Position numbers and translations under genes: made by a program
Source of the DNA: Peptoniphilus sp. BV3C26
GTDB lineage: Bacteria; Bacillota; Clostridia; Tissierellales; Peptoniphilaceae
Direction of reading: 5' to 3'
Length of the DNA: 64,000 bases
Assembly: GCF_000478985.1 (NCBI RefSeq)
Contig: NZ_AWXB01000041.1
Location: 62,001 to 126,000 of the forward strand
In this document: positions 1-8,560 of the stretch, one piece after another
Layout of the letters: every line of letters starts with the position of its first letter
Position numbering within the stretch: the first letter of the stretch is position 1
Notes under the pieces: model-generated
Databases searched by the model: none
What the model was told of the DNA's origin: nothing
The model's input: the letters and a program-made list of their open reading frames with translations, nothing else

Positions 1-898
1 ATATTCTTTCGTTTAAAACTTTTGCAGGATTGTAGCCAAATTGTTTTTGCTTATAAGTTTTTGCTGCAACTTCTATTATAAGAGCCGTATGACGACCAGG
101 TTTTACGGGAATTTCATATTTTACACAATTTATTCCTAAAATATTTTCGTGCAGGTCTTCAAGACCAAGCCTTACATATTCTTTTTTTTCATCCCAGGAT
201 TCCAGATTAATAACCATCTCTATTTGAATTTTTTCCATTATGGAACCAACACCAAATAATTTTTGCACATCTATTATGCCTATTCCCCTTATTTCCATAA
301 AGTGTTTTGTTATTTCAGGACTTCTACCTATTAAAACTCCGTCCATAGCTTTTATTATTACTGAATCATCGGAAATAAGTTTTGCCCCTTTGGATATTAA
401 ATCAAGAGCTGTTTCGCTTTTTCCAACTCCACTTTTCCCCTCTATCAATACACCTACCCCATAGACGTCTAATAAAACTCCATGAATTCTTGTTGTAGGT
501 GCAAGCTCCATGTCTATAAAGTTGGTTATTTTATTTATTATTTTTGAAGTTTTTTCTTTTGTGCTTAAAATTGTTATGTCATATTTTTTTGCAAGGTCCA
601 AAACCTCTTTAAATATGGAATTTCCACTTGTAAATAAAAGGGCATGAATTCCATGTTTAAAAAGTTCTTCTGTCCTTTGATATCTCAAGGAATCTGAAAA
701 TCCTTCTAAATAGTACCATTCTTGGTTACCTATTATTTGTATTCTATCCGCTTGAAATTTTTCATAAAAGCCGCTTAATTGCAGTCCAGGTCTGTTAAGT
801 TCTCTTTCTTCCATTTGAATGTCATAAAAATCTTTTGCTTTATATATTATTTTAAGATCAATTTCTCTAACTAATTTTGACAAAGTAAAATATTCCAT
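1..898 (-). CDS. hprK: HPr kinase/phosphorylase, C-terminus cut by window edge
   Basis: Bifunctional enzyme that phosphorylates and dephosphorylates Ser46 of HPr and sets carbon catabolite control in Firmicutes. The reverse-strand frame is open from the ATG at 898 to the window edge, about 299 residues, so only the C-terminal tail is missing. It has an N-terminal receptor-like domain, then the P-loop GKSGVGKSET and the downstream HprK signature segment with RGIGI. The start forms a TAATG overlap with the uvrC stop, so the two are co-transcribed. Confidence 0.93.
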   Translation of the reverse strand, partial: MEYFTLSKLVREIDLKIIYKAKDFYDIQMEERELNRPGLQLSGFYEKFQADRIQIIGNQEWYYLEGFSDSLRYQRTEELFKHGIHALLFTSGNSIFKEVLDLAKKYDITILSTKEKTSKIINKITNFIDMELAPTTRIHGVLLDVYGVGVLIEGKSGVGKSETALDLISKGAKLISDDSVIIKAMDGVLIGRSPEITKHFMEIRGIGIIDVQKLFGVGSIMEKIQIEMVINLESWDEKKEYVRLGLEDLHENILGINCVKYEIPVKPGRHTALIIEVAAKTYKQKQFGYNPAKVLNERI

Positions 899-2727
899 TA
901 TTTCCTCCAGTGCCTGTATAAATTTTCTGCTGATTTTCTGTCCATTGCCTCTACTTGTAAAAGTTCTTCAAGACTTGCCGCTTTTATTTTATCAATTGAT
1001 TTAAATTTTTTCATCAATTCTTTTTTTCTTTTTGGTCCTATTCCTTTTATTCCGTCAAGTTCCGATTTAAACATATCTTTACTTCTAAGACTTCTGTGAT
1101 AATTTATGGCAAATCTGTGGGCTTCTTCCTGAATTTTATAGGCTAACTTATAAATTCTCGAATCCAGTTCCACATTATATTCCCTATTTTCATAAATTAT
1201 TCCCCTTGTTGTGTGAAAATCATCTTTTACAAGACCTGCAACAGGAATCTCAACTCCCAGGTCTTGTAAAACTCCCAAGGCTATGTTTACCTGACCCTTG
1301 CCTCCGTCCATAAGTATAAGGTCTGGTAAAATTGTAAAGGAATCTTTTTTATTTTCCTTTGCCCTTTTAAATCTTCTTGTTAAAACTTCTTTTAAAGATC
1401 CGTAGTCATTTATTCCTTCCACATCTCTTATTCTAAATTTTCTGTAGTCGCTTTTTTTCTTTTCTCCATCTTCAAAAACCACCATAGACCCTACTGATTC
1501 AGCTCCACTTATGTTGGAAATATCATAGGCTTCTATTCTTCTTGGATTTTCTCTTAGACCCAGCAAATCTCTTAATTCTTCAAGGGCTATTAAATTTACG
1601 TTCATTTTATTTTTATAACTTTCAGAATATTTGCTAAGCATATCCAATGCGTTTTTTTGAACCATTTGTAAAAGTTTAAGTTTTTCGCCCTTTTGAGGAA
1701 CAAAAAGTTTCACCTTTCTTCCGATTTTATCTGAAAGAAATTTTTCAATAGTGGAATCTTCATCAGTTTCAAAAGGCACAACTATTTCTGAGGGAATATA
1801 GGTTGCCCCTATATAAAACTGCTTTAAAAAAGTTGAAAGGATTTCATCGTCTGATGAAACATAATAATCACTCATTAAATAATGTTCTCTGCCTATTATT
1901 TTTCCCTTTCTTATAAAAAATATTTGAACTATAATTTGGTCTGTACCCCTGGCAAAAGCTATTACATCCCTATTTTCATCAATAGCTGCCCTATCTATAA
2001 TTTGTTTTTCAAGAAGAGCTTGTAAATTATTAATTTGATCCCTATAAAGGGCCGCTTTTTCAAAATCCAAATTTTTTGAAGCCATGACCATTTTTTCTTC
2101 TATTTTTGCTAAGATATTTTTACTGTGCCCCTCTAAGAAGGCACTTATTTCATCAATGGACTCTTTATATTGACCCTCATCTATATGACCCTTACAGGGG
2201 CCTTTACATTTGTCTATGAAGAAATTTAAACATGGTCTAAAGTTTAAAGGATCCTTATTTAAATTTAAATTACAATCCCTTATTTTATAAAGGTCTTTAA
2301 AAATTTCTATAGCTTCATTGACTGCCATGGCATTGGGATAGGGTCCAAAATATTTTCCCCCGTCTTTTAAAACTTTTCTAACTTTTTCAACTTTAGGAAA
2401 TCTATCGTAAACTCCGATTTTTATATATGGATATTGTTTGTCATCTCTAAGAAGAATATTATATTTGGGATTGTGAGCCTTTATAAGATTTGATTCTAAA
2501 ATTAAAGACTCCACTTCATTTTCCACAATTATATATTCAAAATCTTTTATGTGACTTACCATAGATTCTACTTTTCTTGTAGATTTTCCATAGGAGCCGA
2601 AATATTGGCGAACCCTTTTTTTTAAATTTTTCGCCTTGCCCACATATATTATATTGTCAAAAGAATCTTTCATAAGATAAACTCCCGGGTCATCCGGGAG
2701 CATCTTTAATTTTTCTTTTAAATCCAT
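898..2727 (-). CDS. uvrC: UvrABC system subunit C
   Basis: Excinuclease subunit that makes both incisions in nucleotide excision repair. The roughly 609-residue protein has the N-terminal GIY-YIG nuclease domain (DDPGVYLMKD, then IYVGKAKNLKKRV), a UVR segment near residue 200 (LDFEKAALYRDQI), the RNase H-like C-terminal nuclease and a terminal helix-hairpin-helix (IKGIGPKRKKELM). The ATG at 2727 gives the usual UvrC N-terminus; an in-frame GTG at 2739 is possible but would overlap the preceding peptidase gene. It lies one base after that gene's stop and overlaps hprK at its own stop. Confidence 0.95.
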   Translation of the reverse strand: MDLKEKLKMLPDDPGVYLMKDSFDNIIYVGKAKNLKKRVRQYFGSYGKSTRKVESMVSHIKDFEYIIVENEVESLILESNLIKAHNPKYNILLRDDKQYPYIKIGVYDRFPKVEKVRKVLKDGGKYFGPYPNAMAVNEAIEIFKDLYKIRDCNLNLNKDPLNFRPCLNFFIDKCKGPCKGHIDEGQYKESIDEISAFLEGHSKNILAKIEEKMVMASKNLDFEKAALYRDQINNLQALLEKQIIDRAAIDENRDVIAFARGTDQIIVQIFFIRKGKIIGREHYLMSDYYVSSDDEILSTFLKQFYIGATYIPSEIVVPFETDEDSTIEKFLSDKIGRKVKLFVPQKGEKLKLLQMVQKNALDMLSKYSESYKNKMNVNLIALEELRDLLGLRENPRRIEAYDISNISGAESVGSMVVFEDGEKKKSDYRKFRIRDVEGINDYGSLKEVLTRRFKRAKENKKDSFTILPDLILMDGGKGQVNIALGVLQDLGVEIPVAGLVKDDFHTTRGIIYENREYNVELDSRIYKLAYKIQEEAHRFAINYHRSLRSKDMFKSELDGIKGIGPKRKKELMKKFKSIDKIKAASLEELLQVEAMDRKSAENLYRHWRK

Positions 2728-2728
2728 T

Positions 2729-4462
2729 TTAAATTTCACGAGTTGCTTTCTTTAAAAATTCCAGTTCTTCTCCCTCTAAGTAAGGAGAAAGTTTTTCATA
2801 AGTTTTTTTATGATATTCATTAAGTTGATCTATTTCTTCTTCAGTTAAAAGATTTTTGTCAACTGCATCAAGTTCATAGGGTAAATAACAAAGACTTTCA
2901 AACTTTAAAAATTGACCGTCATCATATTTTCCATCATCCACTACAAGAAGAATGTTTTCAATTCTTATTCCATGCTTATTTTCTTTATAAATGCCGGGCT
3001 CGTCAGAAACATACATGCCTGCAACCATAGGCTCTGTTTTCCTTGATGGACTTATGCCATGGGGGCCTTCATGAACATTTAAAAAATATCCCACACCATG
3101 GCCTGTGCCGCACTTATAGTCCATATGGTGTTGCCAAATATTATATCTGGTTATGCCGTCTAAACTTACACCGTCAGTTCCCTTTAAGAAAATTGTTCTC
3201 TGAAGCATTAAATGAGCCTTTAAAACATAGGTATAATCTCTTATTTCTTCTTGACTTAAGGGTCCCATGGCAATAGTTCTTGTAGTATCTGTTGTGCCAC
3301 CGTAATATTGCCCCCCTGAATCCACAAGGAAAAATCCTTTTTTCTCAAGTTTAGTATTATTTTCTTTGCTGGCACTATAATGCATCATAGCTGCATTTTT
3401 ACCATAGGCTCCTATAGTAGCAAAACTTGGATATAAAAATCCTTCTTGCTCCTGTCTAAATTTTAAAAGTTTTTCTCCTGCCTCATATTCATTTACTGGA
3501 TTTTCTTTTATCCATTTTATAAATTTTGTAAGAGCCAGGCAGTCTTTTATATAAATTTCCTTTTCATTTTTAGTTTCAATTTCATTTTTTACTGCCTTTA
3601 ACATTTCCGTAGGGTTGGCCTTGTTTATAATTTTATTTCCTTGTAAAGAATCATATAATTTTTTATTTATGCTTTCCTTATTTAATAAAATATTTTTATC
3701 TTTTAAAGTCTTTGCATAATTAAAAACTTCTTCATAAGGATAAACTTGTGAAAACTTTTGTGTATAATCAAGGACATTTTTTATTTTTTCCCTATCTACA
3801 AAAAGTTTTGCCCCTTCTAAATCAACAATGGCATAGGACATAAAAACCGGATTTGCCTCAATATCCTTGCCCCTTAAATTATAAAGCCAAGCAATATCAT
3901 CAAGTTTAGCAAGAACAAAGGTGTCTGCCCCTTCTTTTTTCATGGCAGATCTAACTTCTTTAAGTTTTTCCTCTGCAGTTTTTCCCGTATATTTAAGTTC
4001 ATGAATGAAAATTTTATCTTGAGGAAGACTTGGACGATCTTTCCAAAGGGGACCAATTAAATCTGCATCTTTAAATTTTATTTCTCCACTTAAATTTTCC
4101 TTTAAATTTTCAAAAAGAGCTTCTGTATAATATAAATAATTAAAACCTATAGTTCCATTTTTTATATTTTGAGATAGCCATTCACTTAAAGTCGGATAAT
4201 CAGGATGACCCATCTTCATTAATTTAAAGCCAGGATAAAGTTGATTTTCTGCTTGTATAAAATATCTTCCATCAGTCCACAAAAGAGCATTGTCTTTTGT
4301 AATTAAAACAGTTCCCGCACTTCCTGTAAAACCTGAAATAAATTTTCTTTCAGCATAATGATCAGGCAAATATTCTGATGCATGAGGATCTAAAGTAGGA
4401 ATAAGATAAACATCAACATTTTCTTCTTCCATTAATTTTCTGATTTTATCTAAATTACTCAT
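2729..4462 (-). CDS. Xaa-Pro aminopeptidase (M24B, aminopeptidase P family)
   Basis: Dimetal peptidase that removes an N-terminal residue preceding proline; cytoplasmic peptide turnover. At 577 residues it matches the long three-domain eukaryote-like aminopeptidase P form: two creatinase-type N-terminal domains, then the M24 catalytic domain. Metal ligands are visible as DSGG.YYGGTTDTTR (two Asp), the His in GTGHGVGYFLNVHEG and the two Glu in EPGIY...GIRIEN. A clear AAAGGAG precedes the ATG. It heads the uvrC-hprK operon and is divergent from the flavodoxin gene. Confidence 0.93.
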   Translation of the reverse strand: MSNLDKIRKLMEEENVDVYLIPTLDPHASEYLPDHYAERKFISGFTGSAGTVLITKDNALLWTDGRYFIQAENQLYPGFKLMKMGHPDYPTLSEWLSQNIKNGTIGFNYLYYTEALFENLKENLSGEIKFKDADLIGPLWKDRPSLPQDKIFIHELKYTGKTAEEKLKEVRSAMKKEGADTFVLAKLDDIAWLYNLRGKDIEANPVFMSYAIVDLEGAKLFVDREKIKNVLDYTQKFSQVYPYEEVFNYAKTLKDKNILLNKESINKKLYDSLQGNKIINKANPTEMLKAVKNEIETKNEKEIYIKDCLALTKFIKWIKENPVNEYEAGEKLLKFRQEQEGFLYPSFATIGAYGKNAAMMHYSASKENNTKLEKKGFFLVDSGGQYYGGTTDTTRTIAMGPLSQEEIRDYTYVLKAHLMLQRTIFLKGTDGVSLDGITRYNIWQHHMDYKCGTGHGVGYFLNVHEGPHGISPSRKTEPMVAGMYVSDEPGIYKENKHGIRIENILLVVDDGKYDDGQFLKFESLCYLPYELDAVDKNLLTEEEIDQLNEYHKKTYEKLSPYLEGEELEFLKKATREI

Positions 4463-4563
4463 AAAAACTCCTTTACTTTTATAATTTTAACTTTTTAATT
4501 TTCAATAACATTTTACTACAAAAATATCAGATTTGTTATTTGGGAATTAAATGATAATTTTTA

Positions 4564-4592
4564 TTGAAATATTTTTTTAAATCTTTTATAAT
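4564..4592 (+). promoter_or_regulatory. Sigma-A-type promoter of the flavodoxin gene
   Basis: TTGAAA (4564-4569), a 17-nt spacer and TATAAT (4587-4592) form a strong promoter about 65 nt upstream of the flavodoxin ATG. Confidence 0.75.
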
Positions 4593-4612
4593 TTTTCTTG
4601 CAAGTAATAAAA

Positions 4613-4635
4613 TATATCAAATTGATTTTGATATA
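4613..4635 (+). promoter_or_regulatory. Perfect palindrome in the flavodoxin 5' UTR, probable operator
   Basis: TATATCAAA and TTTGATATA form a perfect 9-bp inverted repeat separated by 5 nt, between the predicted transcription start and the Shine-Dalgarno. Its position suits a repressor-binding site, perhaps redox or iron responsive given the gene controlled, but the regulator cannot be named from sequence. Confidence 0.5.
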
Positions 4636-4656
4636 CATAAATTTTTAGGAGGAAAA

Positions 4657-5082
4657 ATGAAAGTAAAAGTAATTTATTGGAGTGGAACAGGCCACACTGA
4701 AAAAATGGCTCAAAAAATCGCTGAAGGTGCAAAAGCAGAGGGTGCTGAAGTTGATTTATTAAATGTTGCAAATGCCAGCATTGATGATGTAAAAGAAACT
4801 GATTATCTTGCTTTCGGCTGCCCGGCAATGGGTGCGGAAGAACTTGAAGAAGAAGAAATGCGTCCCTTTATGGATGAAGCAAATCCTCTTTTAAGTGGAA
4901 AACACGTTGTTTTATTCGGTTCTTATGAATGGGCTGACGGCGAATGGATGAAAACTTGGCAAGAAGAAGTTGAAGGAACCGGTGCAAAATTAGTTGCCGA
5001 TGGTTTTGCTGCATATGATGATCCAGATGAAGATGCCCTTGATGAATGTTTCCAACTTGGAAAAGAACTTGCAAGAGCTTAA
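4657..5082 (+). CDS. Flavodoxin
   Basis: Small FMN-binding electron carrier that can replace ferredoxin. The 141-residue protein opens with beta-strand MKVKVIYWSGTGHTEKMA; SGTGHTEKM is the FMN phosphate-binding loop. The GCPAMGAEELE and FGSYEWADGEWM segments are the flavin isoalloxazine loops of short-chain clostridial flavodoxins. The start at 4657 is fixed by AGGAGG; an upstream in-frame start at 4564 would overlap the promoter. The gene is monocistronic, with a terminator right behind it. Confidence 0.94.
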   Translation: MKVKVIYWSGTGHTEKMAQKIAEGAKAEGAEVDLLNVANASIDDVKETDYLAFGCPAMGAEELEEEEMRPFMDEANPLLSGKHVVLFGSYEWADGEWMKTWQEEVEGTGAKLVADGFAAYDDPDEDALDECFQLGKELARA

Positions 5083-5098
5083 TCAATAAATAAAAAGG

Positions 5099-5128
5099 CA
5101 CATTGAAATAAATTCAATGTGTTTTTTT
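5099..5128 (+). terminator. Rho-independent terminator of flavodoxin
   Basis: A 9-bp perfect stem CACATTGAA/TTCAATGTG with a 5-nt loop is followed by seven T residues. Confidence 0.85.
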
Positions 5129-5151
5129 ATTTTTTATTTTTTTACGCTTTA

Positions 5152-5555
5152 CGTGAAGCATTTTATTTTTTATTTTTTACGCTTTACGTGGAGCATTTTT
5201 ATTTTTATATTTTTTTAAATTTATTTAATTCGTCTTCGCCACCGGACCAATAAATTGGTCCCTACATTCGATTGTGGAGGTTTTATTTTGTTAATCCTTT
5301 TCTCATAAATAAACCCCACATTCATGCGTGGATTTAAAATTATAATAAATTTATGCGTGGGATTTTGTGGGCTGTAGGGACCGGTTTACCGGTCCGCGTG
5401 TATGGTGTGGGAGAACAAAATAAATATTTGAATTAAAATTTTTTATAAATTATTTTTTTACGCTCTACGTGAAGCATTTTTATTTTTATATTTTTTTTAA
5501 ATTTATTTAATTCGTCTTCGCCGCCGGACCAATAAATTGGTCCCTACATTTAATA
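5152..5555. repeat. Intergenic cluster of direct and inverted repeats (MITE/REP-like)
   Basis: No gene is seen in 5129-5577. The units at 5179-5268 and 5460-5550 are near-identical direct repeats: each starts ACGCTxTACGTGxAGCATTT and ends with the inverted motif GGACCAATAAATTGGTCC followed by CTACATT. Between them, at 5374-5397, lies an oppositely oriented relative, TAGGGACC...GGTCC with centre GGTTTACC. A further ACGCTTTACGTGAAGCAT copy sits at 5153-5170. The paired inverted GGACC...CTACA ends suggest a small non-autonomous element or REP-type repeat; no transposase is present. Confidence 0.6.
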
Positions 5556-5577
5556 TCCGCTTTTTATTTTGTATTCT

Positions 5578-6351
5578 TTAACTTGCTATTTGTATGGGGC
5601 TTTCTATTTTTCTTGTATATATTTTTTGGAGTTCTTCTTCTGTAATTTTTTTTGCTTCTACGTCTAAGACTATTTGTCCCTTGTTAAGCATAATGATTCT
5701 GTCTGCATATTCTACTGCATGGCTTAAATTGTGGGTGATCATCATTGTTGTTATATGATCTTTTTTTATTAAGTCACGAGTTTTATCCATAATAAGCTTT
5801 GAAGTTTTCGGATCAAGAGCTGCTGTGTGTTCATCAAGAAGTAAAAGTTCCGGTTTTTTTATTGTCGCCATAAGTAGGGATAGGGATTGCCTTTGTCCTC
5901 CTGAAAGAAATTTAACTTCTGTTGTAAGTTTGTCTTCAAGACCCAATTTTAATTCTTTTAATTTTTCTTTTATTTTTTTTATGTTTTCTTTTTTTACAAG
6001 TTTTCTAAGGGAAAATTTTTCGCCTTTTTTTAAAGCTAAGGAAATATTTTCAAGAATGTTTAAGCTTGGTGCAACTCCCATGGATGGATCTTGATAAACT
6101 TTTCCTATGGATGCTGCTCTTTTTTCTTCTTTTTCTTTTGTGATGTCTTTTCCATTTAAAAGAATCATACCACCATCACTTGCAAGGGATCCGCTTATTA
6201 AGTTTAAGAGGGTGCTTTTTCCGCAGCCATTTGGTCCTAAAATTGCAAGACATTTATTTTCTTCTATTGTTAAGTTAAAGCTTTCAAATATTATATTTTC
6301 TTCCGGCTGTCCTTCGTAAAAAACTTTTCTTAAATTTTTAATTTCAAGCAT
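5578..6351 (-). CDS. ABC transporter ATP-binding protein (amino-acid importer, TrpZ-like)
   Basis: The ATPase of an importer encoded with the next two genes. It is 257 residues, with Walker A GPNGCGKSTLL near residue 40, signature LSGGQRQ and Walker B LLLLDEHTAALDP; the Glu after the Walker B Asp is present. It starts inside the end of the permease gene (8-nt overlap). The organisation matches the trpXYZ-type importers of the COG2984/COG4120/COG1101 group. Substrate is inferred from the upstream T-box to be an aromatic or branched amino acid. Confidence 0.85.
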   Translation of the reverse strand: MLEIKNLRKVFYEGQPEENIIFESFNLTIEENKCLAILGPNGCGKSTLLNLISGSLASDGGMILLNGKDITKEKEEKRAASIGKVYQDPSMGVAPSLNILENISLALKKGEKFSLRKLVKKENIKKIKEKLKELKLGLEDKLTTEVKFLSGGQRQSLSLLMATIKKPELLLLDEHTAALDPKTSKLIMDKTRDLIKKDHITTMMITHNLSHAVEYADRIIMLNKGQIVLDVEAKKITEEELQKIYTRKIESPIQIAS

Positions 6352-7225
6352 TTTCCATCTCCTTATTTCTTTTTAAACCCTTTAAAAATTTTCCTCCTCT
6401 TGCGAGAGAATTGTTATAAATAATAAATACTATTACTATTATTGCTGTTATTCCTTTTAAATCTTGAGGATTTACTCCGTAATCAATGGCAAGTCCATAA
6501 ATAATCCTATAAATAAGAGTTCCTATTATTGCTCTTGTGGTTCTCTTTAATTTGCCAGAGCTTTTCATTATTGTGTCTCCTATAATTATTGAAGCAAGTC
6601 CTTGAACTATCATGGTTTGTCCCATTGTTGAGTCTGCAAAACCTGCGTATTGTCCTTGTAGAGATCCTGCAAGACCTATTAATGCATTTGATAAAACAAG
6701 TCCTAACATTGTATATTTGTCTGGATTTTTTCCCAGGGCTTTTACAAGACTTTCATTATCTCCTGTTACAAGTAAAAGATATCCTTTTTCAGTTTTTAAA
6801 AATAAGTCCAACAAAATTTTTGTAATAAGAACTATAGAAATCAAAATTACAATTTTAGGTACCGGTAAATCAAAGATACTTTTTTCTTTTAAAAGTGGAA
6901 CGTTATTTGTGTTCATAATTCTAAGATTTACTGTTATTAGAATTGTCATTGTAAGAATACCTGCAAGGATTGCATCTACTTTTATTTTTTTATAAATTAC
7001 ATAGGTTAAAAATCCTGCAAGACCTCCTGCTAGGCTTGCGCTTATCATTCCAACTATGGGATTTAGTCCTGATGTTAATATTTTTGCCAAGACAAAGGCT
7101 CCTAAGGGAAATGTTCCTTCAACTGAAAGGTCGGCTATGTCTAAAATTTTAAAGCTTATCATTATTCCCAAGGCAAGGATGGAAAATATTAAGCCTGATT
7201 CAATTGATTCTAAGAGTATATTCAT
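6344..7225 (-). CDS. ABC transporter permease (TrpY-like)
   Basis: The 293-residue integral membrane protein has 8-9 hydrophobic segments and resembles the branched-chain-amino-acid permease fold (LivH-like, COG4120). The segment containing EGTFPLGAF after helix 1 and the glycine-rich loop ALIGLAGSLQGQYAGFAD are typical. It overlaps the substrate-binding protein gene by one base and the ATPase gene by eight, so translation is likely coupled. Confidence 0.87.
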   Translation of the reverse strand: MNILLESIESGLIFSILALGIMISFKILDIADLSVEGTFPLGAFVLAKILTSGLNPIVGMISASLAGGLAGFLTYVIYKKIKVDAILAGILTMTILITVNLRIMNTNNVPLLKEKSIFDLPVPKIVILISIVLITKILLDLFLKTEKGYLLLVTGDNESLVKALGKNPDKYTMLGLVLSNALIGLAGSLQGQYAGFADSTMGQTMIVQGLASIIIGDTIMKSSGKLKRTTRAIIGTLIYRIIYGLAIDYGVNPQDLKGITAIIVIVFIIYNNSLARGGKFLKGLKRNKEMENA

Positions 7226-8208
7226 TATTCACCTACTGTAACTGCATTTTTTAAATATTGGTTATTTAAATCTAAACCAAGTTTTTCTGCAGTTTTTTTA
7301 TTGATTTTAATTTCATGATTTTTATAAGTTTCAACGGGAAGATTTTCAATTTTTTCTCCCTTTAAAACTTTTGCTGCCATGTGGCCTGCTTGTTTTCCTA
7401 AGTCTTCATAGACAACTCCATCTGAAATTAAAAGTCCTTTACTTACTTGTCCTTCTTCTGCACTTATGGATGGCAAGTTGTATTTTAATAAATTTTCAGA
7501 AACTATTGGAGCTGCATTTGCTACTAAGTTATCTGTAAGAGCGAAAAATGCGTCAATTTTTTTACTAAGAGATGCTATACTTTGTGGAATGTCGTTTATG
7601 CTTTGCACTCCCACGACTTCTAATGTAAGTCCCAATTCTTGACAAACTTTTTTAAGTTCTTCAACTTGTACCTGTGAATTTTGTTCTGCAATATTATAAA
7701 TTGTTCCAATAGTTTTTACGTCCGGAAATATTTTTAAAAATGATTCCAATTGTTCTTTAGGTGAAATATAATCACTTACTCCACTTATATTTTTTTCCGG
7801 TGCCTTTTCATTTTCCACAAGTCCTGCTCCCTTTGGATCTGTTACTGCACAAAATATTATGGGAAGATCTTCTGTGCTTGTTTGTGCTGCTTGAGCTGCT
7901 GGTGTTCCAATGGCATATATTAATTGTGCTCCGCTTTTTCTTAAACTTACTGCAGTTTGATTGGCAATGGATATATCTCCTTCTACATTTTTATAAATAA
8001 GTTCATAGTCTATGCCATCTTCTTTTAAGCCTTCTTCAAAGCCTTGTCTTGCTGCATCTAAGGAAACATGTTCCATAAATTGTAAAACTCCCACTTTTAT
8101 TTTTTTATCTGAATTTTCTTCAGAAGCTTTTTCGGCCTTTTTTTCTGCACATCCACTTAAAATAGAAAGCGCCAATAAACATACTAATAATTTTTTTAAC
8201 TTTTTCAT
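7225..8208 (-). CDS. ABC transporter substrate-binding lipoprotein (TrpX-like)
   Basis: Extracytoplasmic receptor of the importer. The signal peptide ends in the lipobox LSGC, so it is lipid-anchored at Cys20. The mature domain is the periplasmic-binding fold of COG2984, with IGTPAAQAA and the segments FCAVTDPKGAGLV and SAEEGQVSKGLLISDG. A strong GGAGGG lies upstream of the ATG. First gene of the operon, directly behind the T-box leader. Confidence 0.88.
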   Translation of the reverse strand: MKKLKKLLVCLLALSILSGCAEKKAEKASEENSDKKIKVGVLQFMEHVSLDAARQGFEEGLKEDGIDYELIYKNVEGDISIANQTAVSLRKSGAQLIYAIGTPAAQAAQTSTEDLPIIFCAVTDPKGAGLVENEKAPEKNISGVSDYISPKEQLESFLKIFPDVKTIGTIYNIAEQNSQVQVEELKKVCQELGLTLEVVGVQSINDIPQSIASLSKKIDAFFALTDNLVANAAPIVSENLLKYNLPSISAEEGQVSKGLLISDGVVYEDLGKQAGHMAAKVLKGEKIENLPVETYKNHEIKINKKTAEKLGLDLNNQYLKNAVTVGE

Positions 8209-8240
8209 TTTTTTCCCTCCAATAATTTAGAAAATATAAT

Positions 8241-8506
8241 AAAAAAAACCTTCACCCACATAGGGCGAAGGTTCGCGGTACCACCTAATTAAATACTCAT
8301 TGAAATCGTGTATTCAAATAATTTTAGAATCCATCAATTCCTATCTAAAGTTAACGGTAGAATCCGTGGCAATCTACTTAAATTTGAACTGCCAAGCTTA
8401 GAAGTGAATATTACATACTTATTTTTGTGTCGGCTTTCACCTTTTCCGACTCTCTAAGACAAACTTAGGTATCTTTCTCTTCTGCACTGCTTTATATTTT
8501 TTAATT
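8241..8506 (-). ncRNA. T-box riboswitch leader with terminator
   Basis: On the minus strand the leader carries stem I (start near 8487; AGAGAGTCGG and GGTGAAAGCCGA form the AG-bulge/distal loop parts), the T-box AGGTGGTACCGCG (8273-8286) and a terminator stem CCTTCGCCC/GGGTGAAGG followed by a T-run (8241-8271). The UGGN discriminator-pairing element reads UGGU, which matches a tRNA ending A73. No UGG codon appears in the specifier region; UUC followed by A, or UAU, are the best specifier candidates. It controls the amino-acid ABC importer. Confidence 0.92.
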
Positions 8507-8513
8507 TTATATC

Positions 8514-8542
8514 AGTTTAAAGCACTTTGGTTTTTTTGTCAA
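8514..8542 (-). promoter_or_regulatory. Promoter of the T-box operon
   Basis: On the minus strand, TTGACA (8537-8542), a 17-nt spacer and TAAACT (8514-8519) place the start near 8507, about 20 nt before stem I. Confidence 0.75.
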
Positions 8543-8560
8543 GTTAATTTAAAAATATTT

